Origin: Phlebiopsis flavidoalba
Lineage: Eukaryota > Basidiomycota > Agaricomycetes > Polyporales > Phanerochaetaceae
DNA length: 64,000 bases
Assembly: GCA_035772785.1 (NCBI GenBank)
Contig: JAOCPU010000063.1
Coordinates: forward strand, 119,268 to 183,267
Direction of reading: 5' to 3'
Under the pieces are notes generated by a model. It did not search any database. It was not told where the DNA came from and saw only the letters and a list, made by a program, of their open reading frames with translations. Of the stretch, positions 12,052-24,757 are shown one piece after another (positions within the stretch are counted from its first letter, which is position 1; each line of letters starts with the position of its first letter). The translations under genes and the position numbers were made by a program.

Positions 12052-12279
12052 CAGCAATGTCTGTAGATGCCCGAAACCGATCGAAGACACCTGACAGAGG
12101 TGGCGAGACGCGACAAAGTGTCGCGGTTCACATCAAACTAGATTCACATGGTTTGATCCGAGACTCGGAATGGCTTTGCTCAAGCCTCAAGTCCACACGC
12201 ATGCGGTCCGATAAATTCATGATTTACAAGAAGTATTCCAGCATATCCAAGGGTATCGAAGAACGAAAAAATAAGGCGA

Positions 12280-12891
12280 TTACAAGGTGCACAATCCTTC
12301 CTCAATAATCATATCACATCTTGTCACACTTGACCCGCTTGTCCAAAAGACAGAGACCAATGCCCAGAGGGAACCAGAACACCGCAGCAAGGAGACCTAC
12401 GCGCGGCCGCTCGTGAGTGTCAGGGACACAAGTACAACAGAATGCGAAAGACTTACCAAGCAGACCATACCGCGAATGTGGAATGTGCCCCTGCTGCAAG
12501 CAGAGCATTTGTGGATGGTTAGGGGGGTAGTAGCGAGGTTACGACATCTCCGGTTGCAGGATTCATGTAATTGTACACCGTAGTAGCCGGCATGCTTGGG
12601 ACTATCATCGACGATTGGCCAGCAGAAGCATCGTGCGGCTCAGTTGGTGATAAAGGAGTCTTGACGTCCTTCACATTGGCCGCATGCACGCGAGCCTACA
12701 GGAATGTATGGGCCCGGAGCTGAGAGACTGTGAGTCGAGAAACGAACTGACGAACCTGGGGAACGTACTTACAACCAATCTCGCTCGTTACGGCGACGTC
12801 GTGTATGAGGGGAGGCTGCTCTTGTTGTGTCTAGCATTCGGGATTAGCTACTGGATCCTTGCTCTCATATGGACGGGCGTGCACTGACCAT
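12280..12891 (-). CDS. BRI3-like small membrane protein
   Basis: Brain protein I3 (BRI3)-type proteins are short membrane proteins with a proline-rich N-terminus and two Cys-rich ends around a hydrophobic segment. Here the start is a 3-base coding exon: ATG at 12889-12891 is followed at once by a GTCAGT donor. The next exon gives TQQEQPPLIHDVAVTSEIG (about 12830), then SAGQSSMIVPSMPATTVYNYM (about 12620), SLLPPNHPQMLCLQQGHIPHSRYGLLG (12510), an intron starting GTAAGT, and LLAAVFWFPLGIGLCLLDKRVKC. The tail CTRCDMIIEEGLCTL ends at 12280 once an extra base at about 12325 is ignored. Fungal homologues have the same layout; animal BRI3 is lysosomal and its biochemical role is unclear. About 115 residues in all. 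Confidence 0.8.
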
Positions 12892-13229
12892 TTCAAGGTG
12901 GTGGGTGGTGAGAGGATAAATGAGAGGTTGCAGACGTGTCCCATAGCTGATTATATACGTGTTGGAGCGGGTCGACGCTGCGGCTGAGGACTGCGCCCGA
13001 TACTGAGGCATGCTTGCCTCCGCAGACTCGACGCGACTCCGACCGCGCCGAGCAGCTGCGGATCCACGGTGGCGCCAGGCTCGCGCCTCGGCAAACGCCG
13101 CATCCCACGGTAAGCGCTTCCACGATCAATGCACTCAGTGGCCCTACCCCTGTTCTTTGACACAAGCCCTTCCCGTTTTTAACCTTGCTTCCACCGCTCG
13201 GAACACGCCCTTGTTTTGCAAGATTACTG

Positions 13230-16200
13230 ACCGATTACTATAGCTTTTGCAGCTGGCTCTCTTCTTTGCTGGTAAATATCTTGTGTACGTCCACAGCTAG
13301 TCGCCGAACACCATGCAAACGCTCCCCCACCCTCGCAGCTCGCTGCTCGACTCCTATATTCCCGTCGATCTTGCACAATTCTAGCACTTGTGGGAGGAGG
13401 CTGCACATTTTTCTCCCATAAGCCCGGATGACTATACCTCTTTCGGAAATCATCCCCATTTGCGAACTTCCAATTTGCGACAATTGGCAAGCCTCCTTCT
13501 TTACTGAGCCGGCTCACCGAAGGCGACCCCGATACGCCGTTGACACTCGAGGCGGACTTATCACCATTGCCAACGTCCTCTCCATCTCCCAACCCCGACA
13601 TCCCAGTCGCAACTTTAGGAACGTTTAGCAGCTCTGCTGCCTTCAAACAGTGGCCACCCTCACAACCCTCCGCTAACTCCAATATGTCAATCTCTGAAAG
13701 TACCCCCAGTATCCAACATGCAGCCACTGTCATCCGTAGTACCAGATCCTGTCTCTCGTGACTCGATTTTTCTCAAGGTCGATTCAGACGAACTTGTATT
13801 CACTCCTTCGGAAGGCGAACAGCTCAACTCCATCTTGCCGCTCCTGTACTACCAACGGCCGCTCCCACAAGCATTATTACTTCGCGGGTGCGCCTCCATC
13901 TCAGCCTCTCCTGCTGCAGGCACCTGCGACTGTATCAGTGCCCCACATCGGCTTAGCCGCCCCCCGAACCCAACAAGCATTTTACACGACTCCTTGCGGA
14001 AATACGACCGAGCACAACAACTCCCCACCGCGCATCCCGTCGCGAGCAAACGAACCGCTTATCGACGTCTTCGGATCAAAATCATGCCGGTCAATCAGAC
14101 CGCGCGTCCACCTCATTTACCCGCGTCATTTATCACGTTTGCTGGATCCTCTGAATCTCTTCGTCCCTCTCAATCAAGAGTTTGAAAGAATTTACGGACC
14201 GATTTTGGAAGAGGGTTCGCCGTATGCGGGAGCGGGTTGTCGATTGATGAGTCATAGAGGAGTTCCGGCATCGCTCTCAGAGACGCTTCATGCGGTCGAG
14301 CGCGAGAAAGCCCCAGATGGAGCGCCTCCGTGGCCGCTACTGAAAGAGTGGTTCGGGAAGGCGGAGAAGATGCTCGAACGAAGTATGAAAGCAAACCCTT
14401 TGTCCGTGCAGGACCAAGCTCTCTACGCGATAATGCGGCGCGCGCAAACAGAGGATTTGTCTAGGAGCGCGAAACTGAAAATGAACGAGCTGCTTCCGAA
14501 GAGAAGGTCTTCGTCTGTCGCTGCCAAGGTAAGCGCAAAATAACGGCTGAAGACGAAGCAACGAGGCCAAGGCAGAGAAGCGGAGACACGAGCCGAGATT
14601 TTTGAAGCATAAGGCTGAAGCCGAGCGATTGCGCTAGCGAATGCAGAGAAAGCTCGGGCCTGATGCTTGCGGACACGAGAAAGACTGGAGAAAGCCAGGT
14701 CCTGAAGACCGCCATCACATGCGCGAAAGACTGGTTTCGACTTTTGGAGAAGCTAAAGCTTGAAGATGCGGAACGCGATAAACTTAAGACTTTTGAAGAC
14801 GAGAGCTGACAGACGCTGAACGGGAAAAGGGCAGAGACTTGCGGAGTACAGAGCAGGATTGACGAGCGGAGTTGAACACGAATCCAGGGCAGTAATGAAG
14901 GCAAAAGCGAGGGCCGAGTGCAGAGAAACAAGTTGCCTACTTGACGAAAGCTGCAGAGTTGTGCCAAGAGCGCCGGTGACAGATCGCTAAGGCCGTGTCG
15001 CAGGTGACCAACCCATCAACATCCGATCCGCCTGCAACACACACAGCAAGCCCCACTACCAAATACATGGTCGAGCTGCTGCCATAACCGGTCGCTCAAC
15101 CTTACCACAGAAGGGAAGCATCGGCTAAATGTGAGTAGTGCTGCTAGTGGCGGCAGAGCCCAGCGCGTTGGATACAGTCACTCCTGACTTGCCTATACAA
15201 AGGGATCCAGAATTTGAAACATCAGCCGATGCCACCCTCATCCACACGTATTCCTCTATCACTGAAGGTGTGTGCCTAGTATTGAAGTACGGGCCATATC
15301 GATTCGCCCCAACATATCCACGGTTTTCCAGCTCTCCGTGATTTCCAATTACACGCAGCAAATCCGCTACCCTTGTCGACTCAACAGCCCCCCTTGCTTC
15401 CCCTATTACTGCGCTTCTCCCCGCAACTGTATCCCCGGCACAGGCCGCGCCTCTGGACGTCAACCAACTGGAAAGAACAGCTGCTGAAAGCAGAGTTACT
15501 CAGCGGAAAAAGGCGAATTGAGTAGCTCCCCCGGAACCAGCTCGCACGGAAGCTGCGTCTACAGCTTCTGACGCCGGCTCCTCCTATGCTTCTATAGACC
15601 TTCCACTACCGCAGACTGGTGGCAGCTCTGTACAAGGAGCCAATCCCCAGTCAACTCATCGGCAGGCCCCTCTGGCTGGGTCCCCTGTATCGCACAGCAG
15701 CATAACGCCCGTTTGCTCCCGTCCTGGGCGCGCCACACGCAACGCTAGGACGCCAGCTGCTCCGTCAGCAAAGTCTGCGAAGAAGAAAGTGAGCGGACCG
15801 ACCCTCATGATCAAGGCCTGAGCCCAGCTCCCCCCATCGCTCTCATCACCCGCTTGCCGTTGCTGCAGCCTGGGCAGCCCGTGGCCAATAAATCGTCTCC
15901 GCACCAGGCACATTCGAAAACGTCCACTGTCGTCAAGCCATCCACTACTGGCCACCGTCCACTCCAAGCCGTCCAACTGCGGTTAAGTCATCTACTGCCG
16001 CCGTCATGCCCAGACCACCTACCACTACTGCCATTGCATCCAAGCCGCCTACTGTGAATTCCGCTTGTCCGCTGCCGCAGAAGCCCCCGCTGTTGAAACC
16101 CGCCGCCACCGGCAAAAGCCACGCCAAACAAAGCCACCACTCACGCCGCAGACACAGGTGCCATCGAAGGCGAGCGGCCGGGGCGATGCACAGAATAGGT

Positions 16201-17310
16201 CGTCGACGTCCGCCACATCTCAGAATAAGCGGGGCTCGCAAAACGGCACCCAAGCCACGCATCGTAGCCTCGTACAAGCAACGCGCCGTGTATTCCGCTC
16301 ATGATTGCACAACCCAGAGCCCCATCAGTTTTATGCCGTTCGCAGCGACTCCTATCTCTGTCAGGACGCCATACACTCTTGATCAGCCATTCCTTCCTCT
16401 TTATGAGGAGTGATGAGCCTTGGGTATGTGGCCGTCATCGGGAGAATTTTGTCCCAAGAGAGACGAACCAAGGAGCGAGTTTTCCCCGTTGGAGCAGCGA
16501 CCGATCGCCGAAATTACTCGCCATCCCCTGTTCGGGCGGTCGGTCGTCTTACGACGGGCGTAACGACCGCTACTCTCCCCGCTCAACACTCCTTAAGCCC
16601 TGTCTCATCTCCTTACACAAGCCCACAAGGAAGAGGTATCGTGAAGACGTACTTTACACGCGAGACGTTTATTCTCCACCGTACCAGCGACGACAGATAC
16701 AGCGAATCGAGCTACAACGACAGCCCGAGAGCAAGCCAGGCATCTGTATCGGACGTGGACCGACAGACGTGACTGGCATAGAGAAACGACGCCCAGCCAT
16801 GCAAACGCTCTTCCTATCGTTTCTCTCAGTCGCCCCGTTGCATCCCCCCGAGTCCCGCCGAGACACGAGTCGAGTTCGTATAATTCAGATTTACGCAACA
16901 CGGGACTGGAGGTCAATGCGTCGACGGCCTACAATGCAAATACCTCCCGCGATGCTCACATGCGATCCCTCAGATGCCCAGTCTTCATCACACGATTACC
17001 GCAGAGTCGAACCACCCCGTCCCCGCGCATTGCAGCTTCGCACCCACGTGAACAGAGACATGTCACTGTACAGAAGAACCCGTCACTCCACCGGTTCCCG
17101 CAGCCACTACCCCCTAAGCCAGCTCAACGATTGAAAAACCGCATCGGCAGCGCTGCAAACCTCCTCCGCAGGTGCCTCGACGCGAGTCGCCCGCCGAAGG
17201 ACCTGCTGTCCCGCGTGTCTGTTGACGCTCCCTTGTTCCACGCCGTTACTCGTCGCAAATGCTGGCGGGAATGGGAAGGCACGCCAGATGCCGGCGCGCG
17301 GCTAGTATAA
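13230..17310 (+). CDS. Coiled-coil and Ser/Arg-rich hypothetical protein region, heavily frame-broken
   Basis: A long plus-strand stretch with protein-like composition but constant frame changes. It begins with a Ser/Pro-rich segment (TPLTLEADLSPLPTSSPSPN, 13535). A basic helical part follows (ERIYGPILEE, KAQMERLRGRYER-like, 14150-14450). Next is an Ala/Glu/Lys/Arg coiled-coil-like part (about 14540-14960), a Thr/Pro/Ala-rich linker (15000-16300), and an Arg/Ser/Tyr-rich part (RYSESSYNDSPRASQ, 16690). Near the C-terminus is LKNRIGSAANLL (17130). Stops in every frame mean I cannot give exons. It could be one large nuclear RS-type protein, two neighbouring genes, or a decayed gene. I recognise no family. 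The coordinates mark the extent of coding-like composition, not a defined start and stop. Confidence 0.3.
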
Positions 17311-17854
17311 CCACACCACGGAGGGCGGCTTCATAAAAAAGCGAGGCAAAACGCGAACAGGAACACGATACGCAGAGCAGCGGGTTAATGGGGTCAAGTG
17401 CAGCGTTGGAGAAGAGGTCTCTCGCCTGAACGTTTCAGTTGAAGATCTCGCAAGGCATGCAGTGAGATGCTGGCGAGAGATCCAAAAAAATAATACTTAG
17501 GAATCCTTAACACCCGCCCCTCGACCTTTTTTTTCCAAATGAGCGTCGCGGACTGGGTATCCGCACAGATTTGCATGCGTATTGCCCCAAGACTCGCCAA
17601 GAACTCTTTGTATCTTACACTTGAATGCTCTTTCGGTCGTATCGTCGTCGTGAGTGTTGCAGGGTATAGCCTCGTTAACCTCCTTTGTTCTTGGCTGTCG
17701 TATTTGCGTTACTATGACCGCTGCCAATTCTTGATCGCATAGCGCCCGTCGACGACAACGAATACAGAATTGCATCAACAAACATTGTACACAAACCATA
17801 AATCCACAGATGTTGTTCGCTATAAGCTAGCAATAATTGCACCGATAATACCCT
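17311..17854. other. Intergenic, nothing recognised
   Basis: About 540 bases between the RS-rich region and the 3' end of the BAR-domain gene. It contains A and T runs (17486-17492 and 17526-17534) and one plus-strand open frame (17539-17742) with hydrophobic residues but no family resemblance. Confidence 0.4.
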
Positions 17855-19194
17855 TCAGCTCGCACCGCAAATAGATAGTTCCCGCATTTCCTGTAGCACA
17901 CCTTCAACCTTATCCAAGCAACTTTAAGCTCTAATACGGGAGCGTTCATGACATCACTTACTTGTGCGTCAAGTTGGCCAGCTGCGTAGTCATCTCGCAC
18001 GTTATCCGAGAAGTATCTGGGTCCCAATGAGCTCGAAAGGGGTATACCAGGGGTAAGAACATGAAAAATATTACCTCTGAACAGCACCGAGTTTCTCGTA
18101 TCCCTCTTCAGCAAATTTTTGCACACATTGCATCCTTATCATCGCCTCAAAGCTAGGATTCGAAGAATGGTACGCGGAGTTCTAGGAGCATGGGTAGCTC
18201 GCGGATGAGTTGTTTCGTTCAGCCATATCGAAGACCTCCTTCGCATCGTCGTGTTCTTGCTGCGCCTGTGGAAGTTTAGATAAAATACGAAACGTCGCGC
18301 AGACACAGTGCAAGCTAGAGCCCACCGTTCGGGAGCTTAGTTGGGTCTTCACTTGGCTTCGCAATGAGTTTATTGAGTCTGCTCCGCGCAGCATCGTAGT
18401 CCAAGAGCTAAACACGCGTCATTGCGATATGATCTGATTGGGATGCACCCCCGACGTACCTTCTTGTTGCGTTTGCTGATGTGCTCGTTGACAAATGGGG
18501 AAGTATGGGGCGTTCATCTTTCCAAGAGGCTCCATGATCGTTTGTCGGTAGGGAGCTTCCTATGATTCGTCTCCAATCGGTCATACAGAGTGGACATTAC
18601 CTCAGGGGGGAGAGGCGCACCATTTCCCGACCAATTCCTGTGTCTAGCTCCTCTACGGCCCGCTTGTATGCGTGCGCTGCCATGGCTCCTTCCGAAGTCT
18701 TGTCTGCTGCGCCATAGAAGACGTCAATTGTGTCGGCGAGACGCGCCCTGAGTCGGCCGTCATAGCTAATGGCACGTTAGGTCAAGTTGCTCATGTCGAA
18801 GAGTTATAACAGGAGATACTCGCCTCTCATAGCATCAATGAAACCCTTGCTATCCTTCTGCAACGCTTGACACTCCTTCTCAAACCTGATACACGCGAAC
18901 GAGTGTGTTAGTGAAGACACGCATATGCTTTCTGTCTAGAGGCCGCACGTTTTGTATTTGACTTCCTCATCCGCAAACTCTCTGTCCACCGTCCTTTCAA
19001 TCTGTCCAGTCTTTTGCAGGAGCTAACGACGTACTCGGTTAGTGGCATGCAATACACGAAGGCGCGCTCAGATTGGTGAACAAAACGTACGGTGGTGCCT
19101 GCGCGATTCATAGACTTTTTTCTTGAACCTGTATGTACATTCAGTTCGTAGAATGGAGTCCATTCCGCTGAGACACATACCCCGCCCAGCTCAT
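17855..19194 (-). CDS. BAR domain protein of the Rvs161/Hob3 type
   Basis: N-BAR proteins bend membrane during endocytosis and work with actin; Rvs161/Hob3 is essentially a lone BAR domain that pairs with Rvs167. Exons on the minus strand give MSWAG (start 19194), FKKKSMNRAGTT, LQKTGQIERTVDREFADEE, CQALQKDSKGFIDAMR, DTIDVFYGAADKTSEGAMAAHAYKRAVEEL, MDAPYRQTIMEPLGKMNAPYFP, LDYDAARSRLRKLIAKPSEDPTKLP, ELPMLLELRVPYHSSNPSFEAMIRMQ, FAEEGYEKLG and YFSDNVRDDYAAGQLDAQ. The last exon, VEGVLQEMRELSICGAS, ends at 17855. Order, spacing and length (about 260 residues) match the family closely. One extra A (plus-strand T run 19116-19121) breaks the second exon. No SH3 domain follows, which supports Rvs161 over Rvs167. 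Confidence 0.93.
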
Positions 19195-20216
19195 CTTGTC
19201 TTAGCAGTCACGGTCAATAGTTTGGATATGAGGTATAGTGGAAGCACAAGTCAAAGCGGGCCGGCACAGCGCCCCCAGCACGAGGCTGTTACCAGCTGAT
19301 GACATAATTTCGCATGTGTCCGAATGGGCGTCTATGATTCTCTCCGAATTCAAGTCTGTTGAAGTTGGCAACTCCGAGGTGTCCTTAGACGCACGACGAC
19401 GCTTTCACAGTATGCTCATGATGGTTTTAAACAAAGGAATCTAATTGTATGCTGATGTATGCTAAATCTTGAGCCATGACATGAGTCATGGCCATGCAAT
19501 GCATGTACCCGACATTTGTGGCTGACACTATCAATCCTGCTAGTCTGTTGATAGCTATTAGCCGACGCGACAGGAGGGGGAAATGTCACATGTCGGAGCC
19601 CGGACCCATAACCACACACCGATCATCCTACAGCCCTTTGAAATACGACATGGGCTACTAGCGTGCCGAGCACGTCGGGACGCCCAGTTTTTATTGAATT
19701 TTATTTGACACACTTGGTCCCATGTTCGCAGCACTACCAGCAGCGTCGACAACTTCACACAAAGGCATGGAGCAAACCTGGTAAGAGAGATGCACGGTAC
19801 CGCGATTTCAGAAGGTATCTGTAGATTTTTGGGCGTGCAACACTCTCATTTGATCAAAAAGGTATATTTTGAACTTCATCTGTGCCAAGAAAGCATCATT
19901 GCGACCTTGTATACGGCAGATGCATTCATTGTCCAATGTGACAGTCGCAGATGATGTTACTAACCCCAGACAGCGACCGAAAAAAGACATTGTACGTGAG
20001 ATAAGTCACAGAGCCGCTGAGCGAAAGGTACGCTCATTGACAGAGGTTGCGAACGCAATTTACGAGCACAGATGAAACAGCGCCGACGGCGGCGGGGACA
20101 CAGTAATTAACCATCCGGCGGGAGGGACCGACGGAGGAGCTGGCGCTTGATCGGAGGGGCTGTTTCAGATACACGTGGCAATGCCTTGTCCTTGAAACGG
20201 GGAAATAGCATGTCAC
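19195..20216. other. Intergenic stretch, no recognised gene
   Basis: About 1 kb upstream of the divergent BAR-domain gene. Two plus-strand open frames (19238-19444, with ISHVSEWASMILSEF; 19869-20075, with RQRPKKDIVREISHRAAERK) look mildly protein-like and could be exons of a small gene, but no splice model or family supports this. Confidence 0.35.
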
Positions 20217-23200
20217 ATGTCACACATCGTCACCGTTTCTTGCGACGGTGACTGCAATTTCGTCCGCTTATCTCCATGTCTTACTCTCCTTCTCGCCGTC
20301 TTGACCTTCCTAGCCACGAAAGCCCGCCGCACCTGCCTTGTGCGAAGGCCTCATAGCCCAGTCTCGTACTGCCGAGATTACTCGCGACGACCCGCTTTGT
20401 GCTCCACGGCCCTCGATGCTGCTATCAACACGCGAGCGACCATGTCCAGACAATATATCTGCTACATCTAATACGGCCCTCTTCTATACCGTACCGACAC
20501 CGTACAAGTATTTCGCCTACTTCTCCACTTCTGGTTGTATCCTCTACGAGCTCCAGTAATACCTCTGTTCCCCGCAGAGCCCCGCTAGCGCCTCTAGACC
20601 CGCAAGTTGCATCCACTATGCGACTCTTGACAACCAATCTTCAACACCTGGCAGCTCTAGCTCGTCCCTAGCCACGTCTACTCTCCTGTTGATGCGGACG
20701 AAGGACTCTGAACGTACACTCGATTCCGTTCGTGCCTTGATTGGCCGACCCATCGTCAGCCGGCCACAGGAGGAAGAATTGAGCTCTCGGGCCCTCAGGC
20801 TCTGAGGAAGAAGTCGCTGAGCGGGTAGTCTGTGTCATGGTTGCGTATTTTTCGTTTCTACAATACTCATGATCCCTTATTCTATAGTAACAACCCTTCG
20901 CGCCCATCACCATATCCTCCGCGTTCAACTCAGCGTCGGCCCAGTAGTACATCGCCAACCGTTGGTCCAAGACGTCCTTCCCTCCCCAAGGTGCTCTTCA
21001 ATCATCTCCTTCGCCGCCGAACTCCAACCTTCCATCACCGCCTCATCTCATCCTACTGGTGGCAGCTATCCGAGCAACCCATCCCACCCCACCATTACAA
21101 TGAAGACCTATACTCAGCCTCTCCACTTTCACATTCGTCGGTGCTGTTCCCTGCCACTACCTTTTCGCCACACGGCTCCGACTGCGTCAGACATGATTTA
21201 GTTACGTTTGAACCGATTTTTTTTTTAGTCTCAGGGAGCTCTGGAAGTGCGGATCGTACCCCTCGGCCGTCCGTAATCGAGCGCATCCAGTGGGAGACGG
21301 TAAGTCCCGCAGCCATCGGGCAGTACGCGACCACAGACGAAGGTGATGATGAGTACGAGGATGGAAGAGCGGAGCTTGCCAGAGGAAAGATCAATGAACG
21401 TCGGTCTATAAGATGCGTGCCATAGACGACGGCTCCAGACGACCTTCCCTCGCCAACCAACGCTTACTTAGCCGAGTGTCTCTACCGACAACTCTCAACC
21501 TCCTTCCCATGCTGTCATCTTCGGCCCAACCCCTTGGAGCTGTCGCCTCAGGAGGTAGCTCCGCATCAGAAAGCGCGTCATGAAGATTCGGAGGGACGGT
21601 GAACAGGACGAAGGGCGACCTCTCGCAGAATGTTCGGGACACCGATGTTGAATTAGACGCTCTCCACACACGGTCATGGTGCTGCGAGACGGCATGACCC
21701 ACCAGTCTCGGATACTGCTTCCCAACATACTTTGGCGTCGCGGGAAGACAAGCTTTGATCATTACCATTCTGAACAATTCGGTTTCGACGAGGGGCAAGC
21801 ATCCTCTCCGACGGGGAGGAAGGACGATAAACATCTCCCCTGTGACCTTCACACGAGGACCGTGATGGGGGGGGACGAAAACTTTTGATGACGGTGATCG
21901 ACCACTCCCATCGTTGCCTCCGCAAGTGGGGAAGAAGAGTGGTATGCCTCGGAGAGGTCCCCTCGCTTCCTGTCAGAGACAATGTTGCGAGCCTCACCCG
22001 CGACAGGGAGGACAGTACTGCTACAGTCACCGCTCGCGCGCGTCGATAAGTCGGCAGTGTTGACGATGACCTGACGGCAAGCACGATGTATCCTGATGTT
22101 CAATTGCCCAGTCACCACAGCTCAAACTGGACTTGAATAATGACGGTTCTGTTTCGCTACGGCTGGGCGGGCGTATATGAACAAGAGTTTCAATACGGAG
22201 AATACAACATCGATTACATACTTTGGCCACGACAACGTCAAGCCGTCGGTCCTGGTCATCGGGCGCACCGTCCTATATACAAACGCCGCCGCGTCGACTC
22301 GGGGACCCCAGTGCGCTTGGTGCCATGTGGGATGCAGCGATTGGTGGCTCGCGGCGGCCCAGCACGGCTACTGTTAACAGCGGTGACGACGCTTTCGCGA
22401 GACAGGTGCGAAGTTGGGATCCCGAATACACCTCTCGTAAAAGCGATTGGACATTCAAGAAGGAATCGGACGGATGGTCGCGGTCCCCATCGCATGCGCT
22501 TCCAAGCACGTCCCCTGCCGAGACCAGTCAACATACCATGCAACCTGGGACGCAAGAAATATGGCGCCAAGCCTACGTCGGTCGCTACAAAGTCGACAGG
22601 TTAAGATGACGCGTACGTTATACAGTTGTGTAGCAATACTTTGCGAAAGCACTAACCTGTGCCAGTAGCTGATCAACCAGCAAAAGCCCCTCAGCAACGT
22701 TTGAACGTTCGCCACATCCACGACCCATATTCAAAGGGTAATACTCAAGCTGGCACCGGGTCTGTCATCCATAAACACTCCCGAGCCATCGCATTCTCGA
22801 TCTTCCGCAAACCACAGTTTGCTTCAGTAAACATCATCGTCAGCACAAGCAGCCGATGCCCCACACGAGTATCAGCATATTGGCTAGCACAACAAGAAAG
22901 TGCAAAACTCAGGAGCAATACACCAGCACCCGCACCACAAGCAAGCTCAACTCCCACGGCCTACTCGAAGACGTAGGAACAATGGGCACGACGTCTGCCT
23001 ATTCACAGTCACGAAACCATGATTGCCACAGTATCCACTCGTAGTCGTCCATCCACTCCACATCCGACCGACGGGTCCCAAAGCGAGGGTTATGCCAGTG
23101 ACCAGCGCGGCCAATCGTCGGCTCGATCTAGCTCTATGCCGCGGGACACATCGCTTCCGCCTTCGACCACCTCACCTATGTCGTTGAGAAGGGCTCCCAG

Positions 23201-24445
23201 CAGCAACAACATTTCACCAGCTCTACCGCCGGCACATCACAGGCTGCGCGTGTATCTCGGCGAATCCATGTCCAGTAACGAACAGGGAGCCTCGACTGAC
23301 CGCGCATCGTTAACAAGCCAGTCGTCAACTTGCCCATACCATTGCCAGGCAAAATCCTGACGATTGGTCGACGAGGACGATTCTCCTCCACGGACATCAC
23401 ATGCGGAGGCCTTGCTACAGTCGACTCAAGTTACCTCGAGCACATGCGAGCGAGACCTGAGCGCCGCCATCCCCGAGGAACCTGTTTCCCATGGGCTCGT
23501 CGGTGTCTTGCGGGGAAGCTTTTAGGATCTGGCAAGAGCGTTCCCAAGGTCCAGTCGGTGCCACCCTCCCTCAGTTCCGCGCGATGGGAACTACACCCCA
23601 CATGGCTTACCATGGCTCCCCGCTCGAAGCAGGAGGAACGGGAAAACGCGTCATACAGAACTTGAATGATTCATTCAAGGACGTTGGGCTTCTTCCGACT
23701 GCTCGTGTCAACAAGGGCGGGAATAAGAGTAGACGCCCCAGACATCCTAACACCACAACTATCTTCGAAGAAAGTGCCCGCCGACTCACTCTACATGCTA
23801 CTCCCACTCTGGCCAGGAGAAACCGATCCACACTTTCAGGCGAGGCGCGTGAGGACCCCGCGACCTACTTTGTTCCCGTGGAGGAGCGCCAATATCTTCT
23901 GGTTTCTATACTATGTGCCGTCGATGACAAGTTCAAAGCTCCACGACAAGAAGGCAGACGCGAACAAGAAGCGCTCGAGGGACAGTGACACTCGTTTCAA
24001 TCGCTACTGCGTCGTCCACGACACGACGTCCGAGCGCGTTATATCTACTACGCTCGTTCAAAGCCGTCGCTCGTCTTTTTTTTTCGTCATCATATACGGA
24101 CCTGCGAGAGACCGGTGTTCGGGTTCCGCGTTCGGTCTTTCTCGATTACGGGGTCGTTGAGTCACCGGCAACACAGCTCCTTCCTCCCCCTCCATTCGCG
24201 AACAGCGATTTTAGACGATATCGTGATCGGCGTGTGCTATAACCGGGTAGGCGGCGTGGAGTTTATCCCAGAAGGATTGCAGAAGTTGGGGACTGTGTCG
24301 GCCAACAGAGAAGCCGCCAAAGCCTCCCTCGAACGATATGGACGACGAACAAGAGGAGGAAGTTATCTTGACACCTATAGGCAGGGCGGCGATCGAGATG
24401 GCGTGGTTGGGCTGCATGGCGGTGGCTAGCTTCGGCTCGACATGA
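20217..24445 (+). CDS. Large Ser/Pro-rich hypothetical protein with a conserved-looking C-terminal part
   Basis: The first 3 kb translate, across shifting frames, into Ser/Pro/Thr-rich low-complexity sequence with islands such as SRRPSLPTNAYLAESLP (about 21440) and LPTTLNLLPMLSSSA (21490). From about 23500 the reading is more structured: LNDSFKDVGLLP (23660), PADSLYMLLPLWPGETDP (23790), DPATYFVPVEERQYLLV (23860), then FANSDFDDIVIGVCYNRVGGVEFIPEGLQKLG (24190-24290). The end is EVILTPIGRAAIEMAWLGCMA, with a stop at 24443-24445. A disordered N-terminus plus a folded C-terminal domain is the likely architecture. I recognise no named family. It could also be two genes with a boundary near 22.1 kb. 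The start coordinate is only the first plausible ATG. Confidence 0.4.
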
Positions 24446-24757
24446 CATGACGAGAGTAGTCTTATTTCATAGCAATGTATTATCTACCCGTACCGACCAT
24501 TTTATTTTCTATTCGCAAGTGACCTTGCTTCATGGTAGATACCCCAAGATTTTTGAGTACATCTGAATCCACATCTATTGAGATTTCATGCTTCTGTGTA
24601 TAAGTGGCTTTGATATGTCGATTGAATCTCGCATTTTACAATAGGTCCCTATTCGCTGTTGTGTTGCCAAATGCGAGTGCTGTGATCAACACCCACCGAG
24701 AGAAGCAATCAAGTTTTGCTTGATGGGATGCTTACCTAATGAGATCCAGATCTTAGC
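24446..24757. other. Intergenic region upstream of DBP10
   Basis: About 310 A/T-richer bases between two plus-strand genes. It must hold the 3' end of the upstream gene and the DBP10 promoter. TTTTATTTT-like words lie near 24500, but I find no specific regulatory motif I can defend. Confidence 0.4.

Noticed and set aside
16301..17134. 277-codon plus-strand open frame rich in Arg, Ser and Pro
   Set aside because: As a stand-alone gene it lacks a plausible start context and domain; it is better seen as part of the broken RS-rich region.
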